Shown here: piece by piece, positions 1 to 5,308 of the stretch | How positions within the stretch are numbered: position 1 is the stretch's first letter | How the letters are laid out: each line of letters starts with the position of its first letter | Assembly (NCBI GenBank): GCA_003501565.1 | Contig: DNPC01000041.1 | Coordinates: forward strand, 1 to 5,308 | Direction of reading: 5' to 3' | DNA: 5,308 nt | Source of the DNA: Planctomycetaceae bacterium | GTDB lineage: Bacteria; Planctomycetota; Planctomycetia; Pirellulales; Pirellulaceae | Made by a program: the position numbers and the translations under genes | The notes under the pieces: generated by a model | What the model was told of the DNA's origin: nothing | Seen by the model: the letters and a program-made list of their open reading frames with translations, nothing else | Databases searched by the model: none

Positions 1-1
1 G

Positions 2-1744
2 GCTTCAACTCAGGATGAGCCGGATGCCGAATCGGCTTGGAATACAGGCAATTCGCCGTGGGACAATGAACAGCCGGATTCCGCCATCGCAGAACAGCCC
101 GAATCGGGCTTGCTCGAGCTCCCGGATTCGGTTCAAGTCGCTGATGAAACACAGCCGGAAGCTATTCAGTCGCCTGCATCGGAGCCCGAGCCGGCTTGGC
201 TATCGGTCGACGGTGGAATGCTTGAGCGTGATGACCTAGGACGCGAAGACCCAGCAAGCGAAGACCCAGCAAGCAAAGATCCTGCGGAGCGTCTGGAGGC
301 TGGAATTCGTGACTCCGAAGCGTTCCTGTCCGGCGAGCATCCTGTTGCGTCTGGCAGCTCGCCCGTTGACGCCGAGGTGAACGCAAACGATGTGAAGTCG
401 AATGAAACGGGTGCGGCAGCAAACGAATCCAATGCGGCAGTAAACCAATCTGAGGCGGCGCCAGAAACAGGAAGTGCCGCCTTTTCACTACTGGACAGCG
501 TTGAATTGGCTGCCACGGAGGCGACTCAAGATCCGGACCCAGGTAATGCACCACTACAGGACTCTAGCAACGCTTTCTTGCAAGTCCCTGATGAGGTGGT
601 TGCACCTGAGGATGCGGCTGAAAGAGTGGCTCCTGAACGACAGATCATACCCAATGATCGTTTGGACGATTCCTTTCCAACGATGGAAAGCATGAATGCT
701 CAAGACGTTCTTGATCCTTTCAACTTGCAGACCGAAGAGCCGAAGCAAAACAGCCTGTTGGAAGCGTTTGGTATCGGTGATGAAGCGGTAAGTGATGTGC
801 TGCCTGAGACTCAGGAGGACGCAGAACAGCTTGGTGGGCAACCAGAGGAACAGCCAGCAGAACCTTCTGGGGAGCCCGGCGCACCCGCAGCAGAGTCAGA
901 ACAAGCAACTGCCGAATCGGTAGACTCAGTCGATCCGGCTACGGGCGCCGAAGCAGAAGAGGAAGAGTCTGTCGAAGCGTATATGGAACGCTTGTTGGCC
1001 AGGATGCGTGGCGAGGGCTTCGACGAGCCTCCCGAGGATGTGGCAATTGACAAGCCCGCGGCGATCATCCAAGAAGCGGAAACCACTCATGTGAGTCCGC
1101 AGCCTGGGCCGAGTAGTCAGCAACCCGACGAAACGGCCGCAATGTCCCTTAGTAGCATCCAGGAGTCGTTTGAAGAACAGTTCTCCGGTGATCAAGGTGT
1201 TGCAGCGGAGCCTGGCTTAACTGGTTCGGAGGGGCAGGATGCACAAACTGGAGTTTCAGCCCGCGGAAAGCAAACGGAAGCGATTGATGTTGCCGGATTA
1301 ACTCCGCAGCAAGCTGCTGTTCTGCAAGCGAAGGAAGCGGAATCGCGTCAGACGAAGAGCACGAATGCTGACCAGAGTGCACGGATTAATGCAATGCGAG
1401 AGCTTGCCAACACGAACGCTCGAAGTGCGATTGTGAAGAGTAACCGGAATCGAGTGGTCTCGGCCTTCTTGTTCAAGGGAGGTATTGCGTTGGTCGGTTT
1501 CGTCGTTGCGGGAGCCCTGATTGCGATCAATGGGCTGAGCGTCAACATTGGCCTGGTGGCAACGATCGCTGCGTTGCTGGTGGGCGCAATCTGGGGTTGG
1601 GACGCGTTTACCACGTTGGTGAGTTTTTCCCGATTGCAATCGAGCGACAAACAGGCCGAGGCCGCGGTTGGCAAGGGAGCAGACAGCGAAGAGATTGGCA
1701 CAGCCGTGCTAGATGACGCAGATAACGCTGGTTCCGCAAGCTAG
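2..1744 (+). CDS. Acidic low-complexity protein with two C-terminal membrane helices (5'-partial)
   Basis: The frame is open from base 2 to a TAG at 1742-1744, giving 580 visible codons. The true start lies before the window; the TTG at 110 is only an internal codon. Residues 1 to about 430 are rich in Glu, Asp, Ala, Pro, Ser and Gln, with no cysteine seen, and look disordered. Within them is one ordered-looking amphipathic motif, SVEAYMERLLARMRG (323-337). Residues 433-485 form a polar, charged helical segment (TPQQAAVLQAKEAES onward). Two hydrophobic helices follow at about 493-510 and 514-533, joined by a very short turn, then a polar tail of about 38 residues. The likely picture is a large domain plus acidic arm anchored in the membrane by a C-terminal hairpin. 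I recall similar acidic arms with a YM..LL.R.RG motif in planctomycete FHA-domain proteins, but any such domain would lie upstream and is not visible. The function is unknown. Confidence 0.85.
   Translation, partial: ASTQDEPDAESAWNTGNSPWDNEQPDSAIAEQPESGLLELPDSVQVADETQPEAIQSPASEPEPAWLSVDGGMLERDDLGREDPASEDPASKDPAERLEAGIRDSEAFLSGEHPVASGSSPVDAEVNANDVKSNETGAAANESNAAVNQSEAAPETGSAAFSLLDSVELAATEATQDPDPGNAPLQDSSNAFLQVPDEVVAPEDAAERVAPERQIIPNDRLDDSFPTMESMNAQDVLDPFNLQTEEPKQNSLLEAFGIGDEAVSDVLPETQEDAEQLGGQPEEQPAEPSGEPGAPAAESEQATAESVDSVDPATGAEAEEEESVEAYMERLLARMRGEGFDEPPEDVAIDKPAAIIQEAETTHVSPQPGPSSQQPDETAAMSLSSIQESFEEQFSGDQGVAAEPGLTGSEGQDAQTGVSARGKQTEAIDVAGLTPQQAAVLQAKEAESRQTKSTNADQSARINAMRELANTNARSAIVKSNRNRVVSAFLFKGGIALVGFVVAGALIAINGLSVNIGLVATIAALLVGAIWGWDAFTTLVSFSRLQSSDKQAEAAVGKGADSEEIGTAVLDDADNAGSAS
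243..287 (+). repeat. 15-bp tandem repeat inside the acidic arm
   Basis: Two exact adjacent copies of GCGAAGACCCAGCAA occupy 243-257 and 258-272. A third, degenerate copy (GCAAAGATCCTGCGG) occupies 273-287. In protein they give (E/K)DPAS-type pentads at residues 82-96 (EDPAS, EDPAS, KDPAE). The unit is a multiple of three, so copy-number change would keep the reading frame. This fits expansion of a disordered acidic linker. Confidence 0.8.
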
Positions 1745-1785
1745 CTAGCACGCTGTTTACCGGCGCATTGATTCGAGCTAGTTGC
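1736..1785. terminator. Imperfect inverted repeat between convergent genes
   Basis: The left arm is GCAA (1736-1739), a bulged G, then CTAGCT (1741-1746). It pairs with AGCTAG-TTGC at 1776-1785, giving a ten-pair stem around a loop of about 29 nt. The arms contain both stop codons: TAG 1742-1744 on the plus strand and the complement of 1778-1780 on the minus strand. Its position between convergent 3' ends suggests a shared bidirectional terminator. There is no T-run on either side and the loop is long, so a classical Rho-independent terminator is not shown. Confidence 0.3.
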
Positions 1786-2479
1786 TCACTGGAGCCTTGA
1801 TCTCGATAACGTTCCAGAAAGCAGTGGTGTCGCTTTCATCTCCGACGAGTAGGTTGAGTGTGCGTTGCAGGTGGATGTTAATCGGCAAGTCTTCCGGGTT
1901 AGCCTTATTGACACACTGCACAACCACTTCGGCAGCGTTGCGATCACGCGTGACGCTGAGACCTTGGCTGAATTCCCACTGTGCGTCTGGTCCAATCTCG
2001 AGAACGCGCTGTACCTGTTTGTTATCCATGAAATCGTACACCCGTTCGGCATCCTCTCGCTCGAGAGAGTCGTAGTACGTTTGCAGGTTGGTTCCGGTAA
2101 TCTGCCGGTCCATTTCCATCTCGGTGAGCTCAAGGGCCTTGTATTTCGCGCCGCTTGCGAGCGTTTCTAAGAAGTGTTCGGCCGCTTTACCGCCTTCTTG
2201 GTACATGTACTCGTTCTTCGCCCTTAGGCCGTAAATTGACCAAGTCAGTGCGAGGATACCTAGGCCGATGCCCAACATCGCCGCCTTGCTCTTCGCTCCG
2301 CCGGTGAAACAAGCAATCACGCCTAGGACAATGGCGATCACGCAGACTAACCCCATTGCGGGTGCAAGAATAGCGATCAGCCCGCACACTCCGGCCAGCG
2401 CTGATGCAAGTCCGAATTTGTTAACCGGCGGCAACGCTTCCTCATGAGGATCGTCGGACAGAAATGCTTGTTCTTGCAT
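1778..2479 (-). CDS. DUF4190-like small membrane protein with soluble C-terminal domain
   Basis: This is a complete 233-residue ORF on the minus strand, with ATG at 2479-2477 and TAG at 1780-1778. An in-frame stop (complement of 2531-2533) lies 17 codons before the ATG, so the start is well bounded, but no Shine-Dalgarno motif precedes it. Residues 1-21 are acidic (DDPHEEALPP). Residues 22-58 are a continuous Gly/Ala/Ile/Val-rich hydrophobic stretch, long enough for two close-packed helices. Residues 66-85 (AAMLGIGLGILALTWSIYGL) form a further helix. This resembles the DUF4190-type membrane module common in planctomycetes. Residues 88-233 are soluble, start with a helix (AAEHFLETLASG) and end in beta-like strands (AEVVVQCVN, AFWNVIEIKAP), which could be an NTF2-like fold. 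No catalytic motif is visible. The role is unknown; a membrane-anchored sensor or scaffold is possible. The gene converges on the acidic protein gene and shows no operon partner here. Confidence 0.85.
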   Translation of the reverse strand: MQEQAFLSDDPHEEALPPVNKFGLASALAGVCGLIAILAPAMGLVCVIAIVLGVIACFTGGAKSKAAMLGIGLGILALTWSIYGLRAKNEYMYQEGGKAAEHFLETLASGAKYKALELTEMEMDRQITGTNLQTYYDSLEREDAERVYDFMDNKQVQRVLEIGPDAQWEFSQGLSVTRDRNAAEVVVQCVNKANPEDLPINIHLQRTLNLLVGDESDTTAFWNVIEIKAPVSN

Positions 2480-2860
2480 AAGGCTGTTTTGAACTACTGG
2501 GAGGAGGTGAGAGGAGGTTGGTTGAAGTCGTTACGAATCGTTCCAGCGATTAGTTTGCTTGACGTCGATTTGCTGGGAGGTCGCTTGCCGCAGTGTGATT
2601 TGCCGGCTGTAACTCTCTGGCTGTAACCTTCACGTGGAGACATTCGTCCAAGATTTAAGCCTTGGTGCCGCGGCAAGTACAGTCCCCGCAGAATCGTTTT
2701 CGCACGCCTAGCACTTGGCAAGAGTAGTACTTGGGCAGATTAGCAATTCGCAGCGTTGCACTTGCTGGCCCGAGCGAGTTGGCGGCCACCCCGTGTTTAC
2801 CTAGGTGCCCCGCGGTGGAGGGGTGTTGTTTGGCTCAAGGCAAGATCGCGGGGCGTCGCG
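2480..2860. other. Non-coding region without a convincing gene
   Basis: This stretch separates the divergently read minus-strand gene and the plus-strand small ORF. Frames in it are short, start at non-ATG codons or have shadow-like composition. No tRNA or riboswitch fold was recognised. Visible details are a purine-rich block at 2500-2518, a direct repeat GGCTGTAAC at 2605-2627, and a GC-rich imperfect hairpin with arms CCACC (2786-2790) and GGTGG (2814-2818). It should include the promoter of the minus-strand gene, but I could not identify a -35/-10 pair for it. Confidence 0.6.
2605..2627. repeat. Short direct repeat GGCTGTAAC x2
   Basis: GGCTGTAAC occurs at 2605-2613 and again at 2619-2627, a 14-bp period. 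It lies about 130 bp before the start of the minus-strand gene. It could be a pair of regulator half-sites, but nothing else supports that and chance is possible. Confidence 0.35.
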
Positions 2861-2864
2861 GATG

Positions 2865-2931
2865 AAAAAGTGGTCAAAAATGTCCCCAAAGAATGAAAAA
2901 TTTGACAGGCAGGGGGCTGGCTCGATAGGAT
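2865..2931 (+). promoter_or_regulatory. Sigma70-type promoter with upstream A-tracts
   Basis: A perfect -35 box TTGACA (2902-2907) is followed after 18 bp by TAGGAT (2926-2931), which matches four of six bases of TATAAT. A TTTAAT (2931-2936) overlaps it but is too far from the -35 box. Upstream, A-tracts start at 2865, 2876, 2888 and 2896, roughly one helical turn apart. This fits an UP element or curved DNA and stands out from the GC-rich surroundings. The predicted transcript start near 2938 leaves a leader of about 17 nt before the ATG at 2955. It probably drives the 38-codon ORF, and pilM by read-through. Assignment is by consensus only. Confidence 0.65.
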
Positions 2932-2940
2932 TTAATAGTT

Positions 2941-2947
2941 GAAGGAG
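2941..2947 (+). promoter_or_regulatory. Strong ribosome binding site of the 38-codon ORF
   Basis: GAAGGAG lies 7 nt before the ATG at 2955, which is ideal spacing. It is the best Shine-Dalgarno site before any start codon in the window. It decides in favour of this short frame over the overlapping longer plus-strand frame. Confidence 0.7.
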
Positions 2948-2954
2948 TCTGCTT

Positions 2955-3071
2955 ATGGGGCAGAGTTCTCCTTTCACCGCGGCGTACTTCGCGGCGGTGC
3001 TTGTCGCAAAAGCAAACTTATCGTCGATCGAGGAAGCCGTCGCTTTGGCGAACGTCTTCCTCAGCCAGTGA
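2955..3071 (+). CDS. Putative 38-residue small protein
   Basis: ATG at 2955, TGA at 3069-3071. The short frame is supported by an ideal ribosome site (GAAGGAG, 7-nt spacing) and a consensus promoter just upstream. The product looks like a real protein: it starts MGQSSPF, then TAAYFAAVLVAKA (8-20) forms an Ala-rich hydrophobic helix. An N-capping turn LSSIEE (22-27) leads into a second helix, AVALANVFLSQ (28-38). Nine of 38 residues are alanine, there are no Cys or Trp, and the net charge is about -1. It could fold as a two-helix hairpin or associate with the membrane. I do not recognise a family. A 98-codon frame with a TTG start (2939-3235) and a minus-strand frame (2801-3133) overlap it, but neither has a good start. 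pilM begins 189 bp downstream, so the two may be co-transcribed. Alternatives are a leader peptide controlling pilM, or a chance ORF. Confidence 0.55.
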   Translation: MGQSSPFTAAYFAAVLVAKANLSSIEEAVALANVFLSQ

Positions 3072-3074
3072 ATT

Positions 3075-3122
3075 CTGTCTTGCCTGCGTCTTTCAGCGCC
3101 CACTGGGCAGGTAAAATGACAG
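3075..3122 (+). other. Possible RNA hairpin between the small ORF and pilM
   Basis: CTGTC (3075-3079) and CCTGC (3083-3087) can pair with GACAG (3118-3122) and GCAGG (3107-3111). This makes two 5-bp helices separated by an internal loop, starting 3 nt after the small ORF's stop codon. No T-run follows, so it is not a standard terminator. It could be an attenuator, a processing site or a stabiliser of an upstream mRNA. Stability was not calculated. Confidence 0.3.
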
Positions 3123-3246
3123 GATGGCAGCAAACGAACTCGGTTGTATACGGTCTAGCTTTAACAGATCCGCGTTGCAAGGGCTTTCGGTATCAGGGTA
3201 CTGATGCAAGTGAGTGTAGCAGCCGCGGGTTCTGAACGCTTTAACT

Positions 3247-3251
3247 GAAGG
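3247..3251 (+). promoter_or_regulatory. Probable pilM ribosome binding site
   Basis: GAAGG lies 9 nt before the pilM ATG at 3261. A second purine motif, GGAG (3255-3258), is only 2 nt from the ATG and is too close to work alone. The site supports the chosen start, which also places the first actin-fold strand (VWGVEIGQS) at the usual position in PilM. Confidence 0.5.
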
Positions 3252-3260
3252 TGTGGAGAA

Positions 3261-5308
3261 ATGGCCAAGCCGTTATCGGTCTGGGGTGTTGAGATAGGCC
3301 AAAGTGCTCTGAAAGCGCTGCGTTGCCGAATGGAAGGCGACCAGGTCTTCGCCGAAGCGTTCGACTACATCGAGTATCCGAAGATCCTTTCGCAACCGGA
3401 TGCGGAACCGGAAACGATGATCCGCGAGGCTCTCGAGACGTTCTCGAACCGCAACGACCTCAAGAAGTGCAAGGTTTCGCTGAGCGTTCCTGGTTCTGCT
3501 GGCTTGGCAAAGTTTTTCAAGCCGCCGCCGGTAGAACTGAAGAAGGTACGCGACATCGTCAAGTACGAGGCGCGGCAACAGATCCCCTTTGATCTAGATG
3601 ACGTTGTCTGGGACTACCAGCTGATGGCCGGAGGCGACATCTCCGACGGATTTGCTCTCGAGAGCGAAGTCGGATTGTTCGCCATGAAGCGGGATGCGGT
3701 CGCGCGTGCGCTGCAGCCGCTGGAGAACGCGGATATCGAAGTCGATCTTCTGCAACTTGCTCCGCTGAGCATTTACAACATGATCACTTACGATCATGCG
3801 TTGGCCGACGATCCTGACGTTCCCTATGACGCGGAACATCCGCCGAAATCAACCGTCGTGCTAGCGATGGGTACGGATTCGACGGACTTGATTGTTACCA
3901 ACGGTTTTCGAGTTTGGCAACGTAGTATGCCGCTGGGCGGTAATCACTTTACCCGCCAACTCACGAAAGATCTCAAGCTCACTTTTGCGAAAGCGGAGCA
4001 TCTAAAGCGAAACGCGATGGACGCCGAAGATCCGAAGCTGGTCTTCCAGGCAATGCGTCCGGTCTTCAACGATCTAGTAACTGAAATTCAGCGCTCGATG
4101 GGCTTTTTCAACAGCCTGAACAAGAATGCTGAAATAGGCACGTTGGTACTGCTCGGTAACTCGGTCAAGTTGCCAGGTTTGTCACAATTCTTGAGCAAGA
4201 ACCTGGCCATGGACGTAGAAGTGGTCGACAACTTTGGGCGTCTGACGGGTGATAGCGAAGTGCTCTCTGCGCCCGCGTTTAGAGATCACTTGGCTTCGTT
4301 CGCCCCCGTTTACGGACTTTGCCTGCAAAGCCTTGGGCTTGGACCACTCAATACGAACCTGGTCCCGCAGGATGTTGTAAAGCAGCGTTTGATTCGCAGC
4401 AAAAAACCGTGGGCTGTCGCCGGTGCGAGTGTTTTGCTGATGGGGTTTGCCGCCAATCTGTTGCCGGCTGCTGGGCGTTGGGGCGAAGTGCACCCAAGCA
4501 AGTGGGATCAGGCCATGGCCGCGGCTGAGTCGACCAAGTCCAAGAGCGATAGCGCGATCAAAGAGGATGAGGGGCAGAAGAATCAGATCGACATCCTGAA
4601 GACGATTGGGGATGAGGTCAGCGGGAGTGGTGACCGGCGAGTCCTGTGGCTTGAGCTGCTTACGGCCCTCAACGCATCACTCGGTCGCACCGAAGATATG
4701 TTGACCGAAGAGCTTCCCGATCCGGAAGAGGTACCGTATGGCGACCGTGAAACAATTTTCTTCACCAAGATCGACTGTAAGAAATACGAGGACCTTTCAA
4801 AGTACTTGACCGCTCGCGTCCACAAAGAGTACTTGGCCGATCAAAAGGACTGGCAGCTCCTGGTGAAAATCGACGAACCCGGCGGTGAAGCCGCAGCTGC
4901 GGAAGACGAAGCTGAGGAGGAGGCCGTAGACGAAGAAGAGGAACTGGAGGTTGAAATCCCTGAGTTGATCGGTACCGTCGATTCCGAGGAAGAAGACCTC
5001 AGTGGTTGGGTTGTCCAGGTGGATTGTTACCACTACCACAACAATCCTGAACACGCTCCCTACGATTGGAAGGAAGAATTCGTCCTGAAGAACTGGTTGC
5101 GAATTCTTGAAACGGGCTCGGTCAAACTGCCAACACCCGACGGCGGCGAAGAAGAGTTCACTTTCCAGGAACTGGGCATCCTGCATCCAATGATTATCGA
5201 CGGCGGACTCGACGAAGCTCATACCGTTCCAAATCCCGAGTACATCAAGAAGTACGGCAAAAGCAATGCTGGCGGCATGGGTGGCTACGGCGGCATGGGA
5301 GGAATGGG
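3261..5308 (+). CDS. pilM: PilM with fused PilN-like region, type IV pilus assembly (3'-partial)
   Basis: ATG at 3261; 682 codons are open to the window end, against about 350 for ordinary PilM. Residues 1 to about 355 are the PilM actin-like domain: GVEIGQSALKAL (9-20), YEARQQIPFDLDDVVWDY (102-119), a second phosphate-loop region LAMGTDSTD (201-209), an LGGNHFT-type segment, EIQRSMGFF, and GNSVKLPGL (299-307). PilM sits on the cytoplasmic face of the inner membrane and binds the N-terminal INLLP-type motif of PilN. Here such a motif, NLVPQD (366-371), follows in the same chain. A basic linker, one membrane helix (384-401), a polar helical segment (about 413-453) and LWLELLTALNASL (462-474) come next, the PilN order. 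A strongly acidic insert (543-565) precedes a second strand-rich part with WVVQVDCYHYHN (583-594). The chain ends here in a Gly/Met/Tyr tail. This topology equals GspL of type II secretion. The PilM call is strong; the PilN call rests on order and motif. Confidence 0.9.
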   Translation, partial: MAKPLSVWGVEIGQSALKALRCRMEGDQVFAEAFDYIEYPKILSQPDAEPETMIREALETFSNRNDLKKCKVSLSVPGSAGLAKFFKPPPVELKKVRDIVKYEARQQIPFDLDDVVWDYQLMAGGDISDGFALESEVGLFAMKRDAVARALQPLENADIEVDLLQLAPLSIYNMITYDHALADDPDVPYDAEHPPKSTVVLAMGTDSTDLIVTNGFRVWQRSMPLGGNHFTRQLTKDLKLTFAKAEHLKRNAMDAEDPKLVFQAMRPVFNDLVTEIQRSMGFFNSLNKNAEIGTLVLLGNSVKLPGLSQFLSKNLAMDVEVVDNFGRLTGDSEVLSAPAFRDHLASFAPVYGLCLQSLGLGPLNTNLVPQDVVKQRLIRSKKPWAVAGASVLLMGFAANLLPAAGRWGEVHPSKWDQAMAAAESTKSKSDSAIKEDEGQKNQIDILKTIGDEVSGSGDRRVLWLELLTALNASLGRTEDMLTEELPDPEEVPYGDRETIFFTKIDCKKYEDLSKYLTARVHKEYLADQKDWQLLVKIDEPGGEAAAAEDEAEEEAVDEEEELEVEIPELIGTVDSEEEDLSGWVVQVDCYHYHNNPEHAPYDWKEEFVLKNWLRILETGSVKLPTPDGGEEEFTFQELGILHPMIIDGGLDEAHTVPNPEYIKKYGKSNAGGMGGYGGMGGM
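5271..5308 (+). repeat. Gly/Met/Tyr-rich repeat at the visible end of PilM
   Basis: The 11-bp unit GGCGGCATGGG occurs at 5271-5281 and 5289-5299, an 18-bp period. It encodes GGMGGYGGMGGM (671-682). The repeat runs off the window, so its full length is unknown. Such tails are flexible and length-variable; they are familiar in planctomycete envelope proteins, but their role is not known. Confidence 0.7.

Noticed and set aside
162..1701. Several minus-strand frames of 60-130 codons opposite the acidic gene
   Set aside because: All are reverse readings of its acidic low-complexity codons, mutually overlapping, Ser/Arg/Leu-rich, without ribosome sites.
1782..2170. Plus-strand frames opposite the DUF4190-like gene
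   Set aside because: They overlap the whole soluble domain of a well-bounded gene and have no promoter or ribosome site.
2786..2818. GC-rich hairpin CCACC...GGTGG as a terminator
   Set aside because: Only five pairs plus two beyond a mismatch, a 16-nt or larger loop and no T-run; no gene ends just before it on either strand.
2801..3133. 110-codon minus-strand frame opposite the small ORF
   Set aside because: It starts at TTG without a ribosome site, runs through the promoter and A-tract region, and has shadow-like Arg/Pro/Ser-rich ends. The plus-strand 38-codon frame explains the region better.
3124..3204. 26-codon ATG frame (MAANELGCIRSS...) before pilM
   Set aside because: Its only purine motif touches the ATG or lies 12 nt away, and the product has no protein-like pattern. 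Not enough to call a gene.
3161..3204. Possible pilM promoter: TTAACA or TTGCAA as -35
   Set aside because: Neither has an acceptable -10 box at 16-19 bp; the best, TACTGA, is a poor match to TATAAT.
2939..3235. 98-codon plus-strand frame overlapping the small ORF
   Set aside because: It has a TTG start, no ribosome site at proper distance, and an Arg/Ser/Cys-rich composition typical of a shifted frame.
4797..5222. 141-codon minus-strand frame, Phe/Val/Leu-rich
   Set aside because: It is the antisense of the Glu/Asp-rich part of pilM; GAA/GAG codons read backwards give Phe/Leu. It has no start signals.

Overview
The window looks like chromosomal DNA of a planctomycete, probably from the Pirellulaceae (Rhodopirellula/Blastopirellula-like). 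This is inferred from style, not from a marker gene. The signs are moderately GC-rich coding sequence, a very long acidic low-complexity membrane protein, a small DUF4190-like membrane protein without a Shine-Dalgarno site, and an oversized PilM with a Gly/Met/Tyr-rich tail. There is no rRNA, tRNA, insertion sequence, CRISPR array or phage gene.

Layout. (1) Positions 2-1744 (+) hold the 3' part of a gene that begins before the window. Its product is a cysteine-free, Glu/Ala/Pro/Ser-rich region of about 430 residues, then a helical segment and two C-terminal membrane helices. (2) A complete gene at 1778-2479 (-) converges on it. It encodes a 233-residue protein with a hydrophobic N-terminal half and a soluble C-terminal domain. 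The two stop codons are 33 bp apart and sit in the arms of an imperfect inverted repeat. (3) Positions 2480-3260 are mostly non-coding. They hold a convincing sigma70-type promoter (TTGACA, 18 bp, TAGGAT, preceded by A-tracts) followed at once by a perfect ribosome site and a 38-codon ORF (2955-3071). (4) From 3261 to the window end (+) runs a long pilM gene, cut off by the window edge.

The most interesting content is in the last two regions. The pilM product carries a complete PilM actin-like domain of about 355 residues. This is followed, without a break, by a PilN-like stretch: an NLVP motif, a basic linker, one membrane helix, a polar helical segment and a periplasmic domain. PilM normally binds the N-terminal INLLP-type motif of a separate PilN, so here the two partners appear covalently joined, as in GspL of type II secretion. 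The 38-residue small protein, driven by the best promoter in the window, lies just upstream and may share a transcript with pilM. It resembles nothing I recognise and is the best candidate for an undescribed element.

The first two genes show no obvious functional link to the pilus gene. All family assignments come from reading motifs by eye; no database search was possible.
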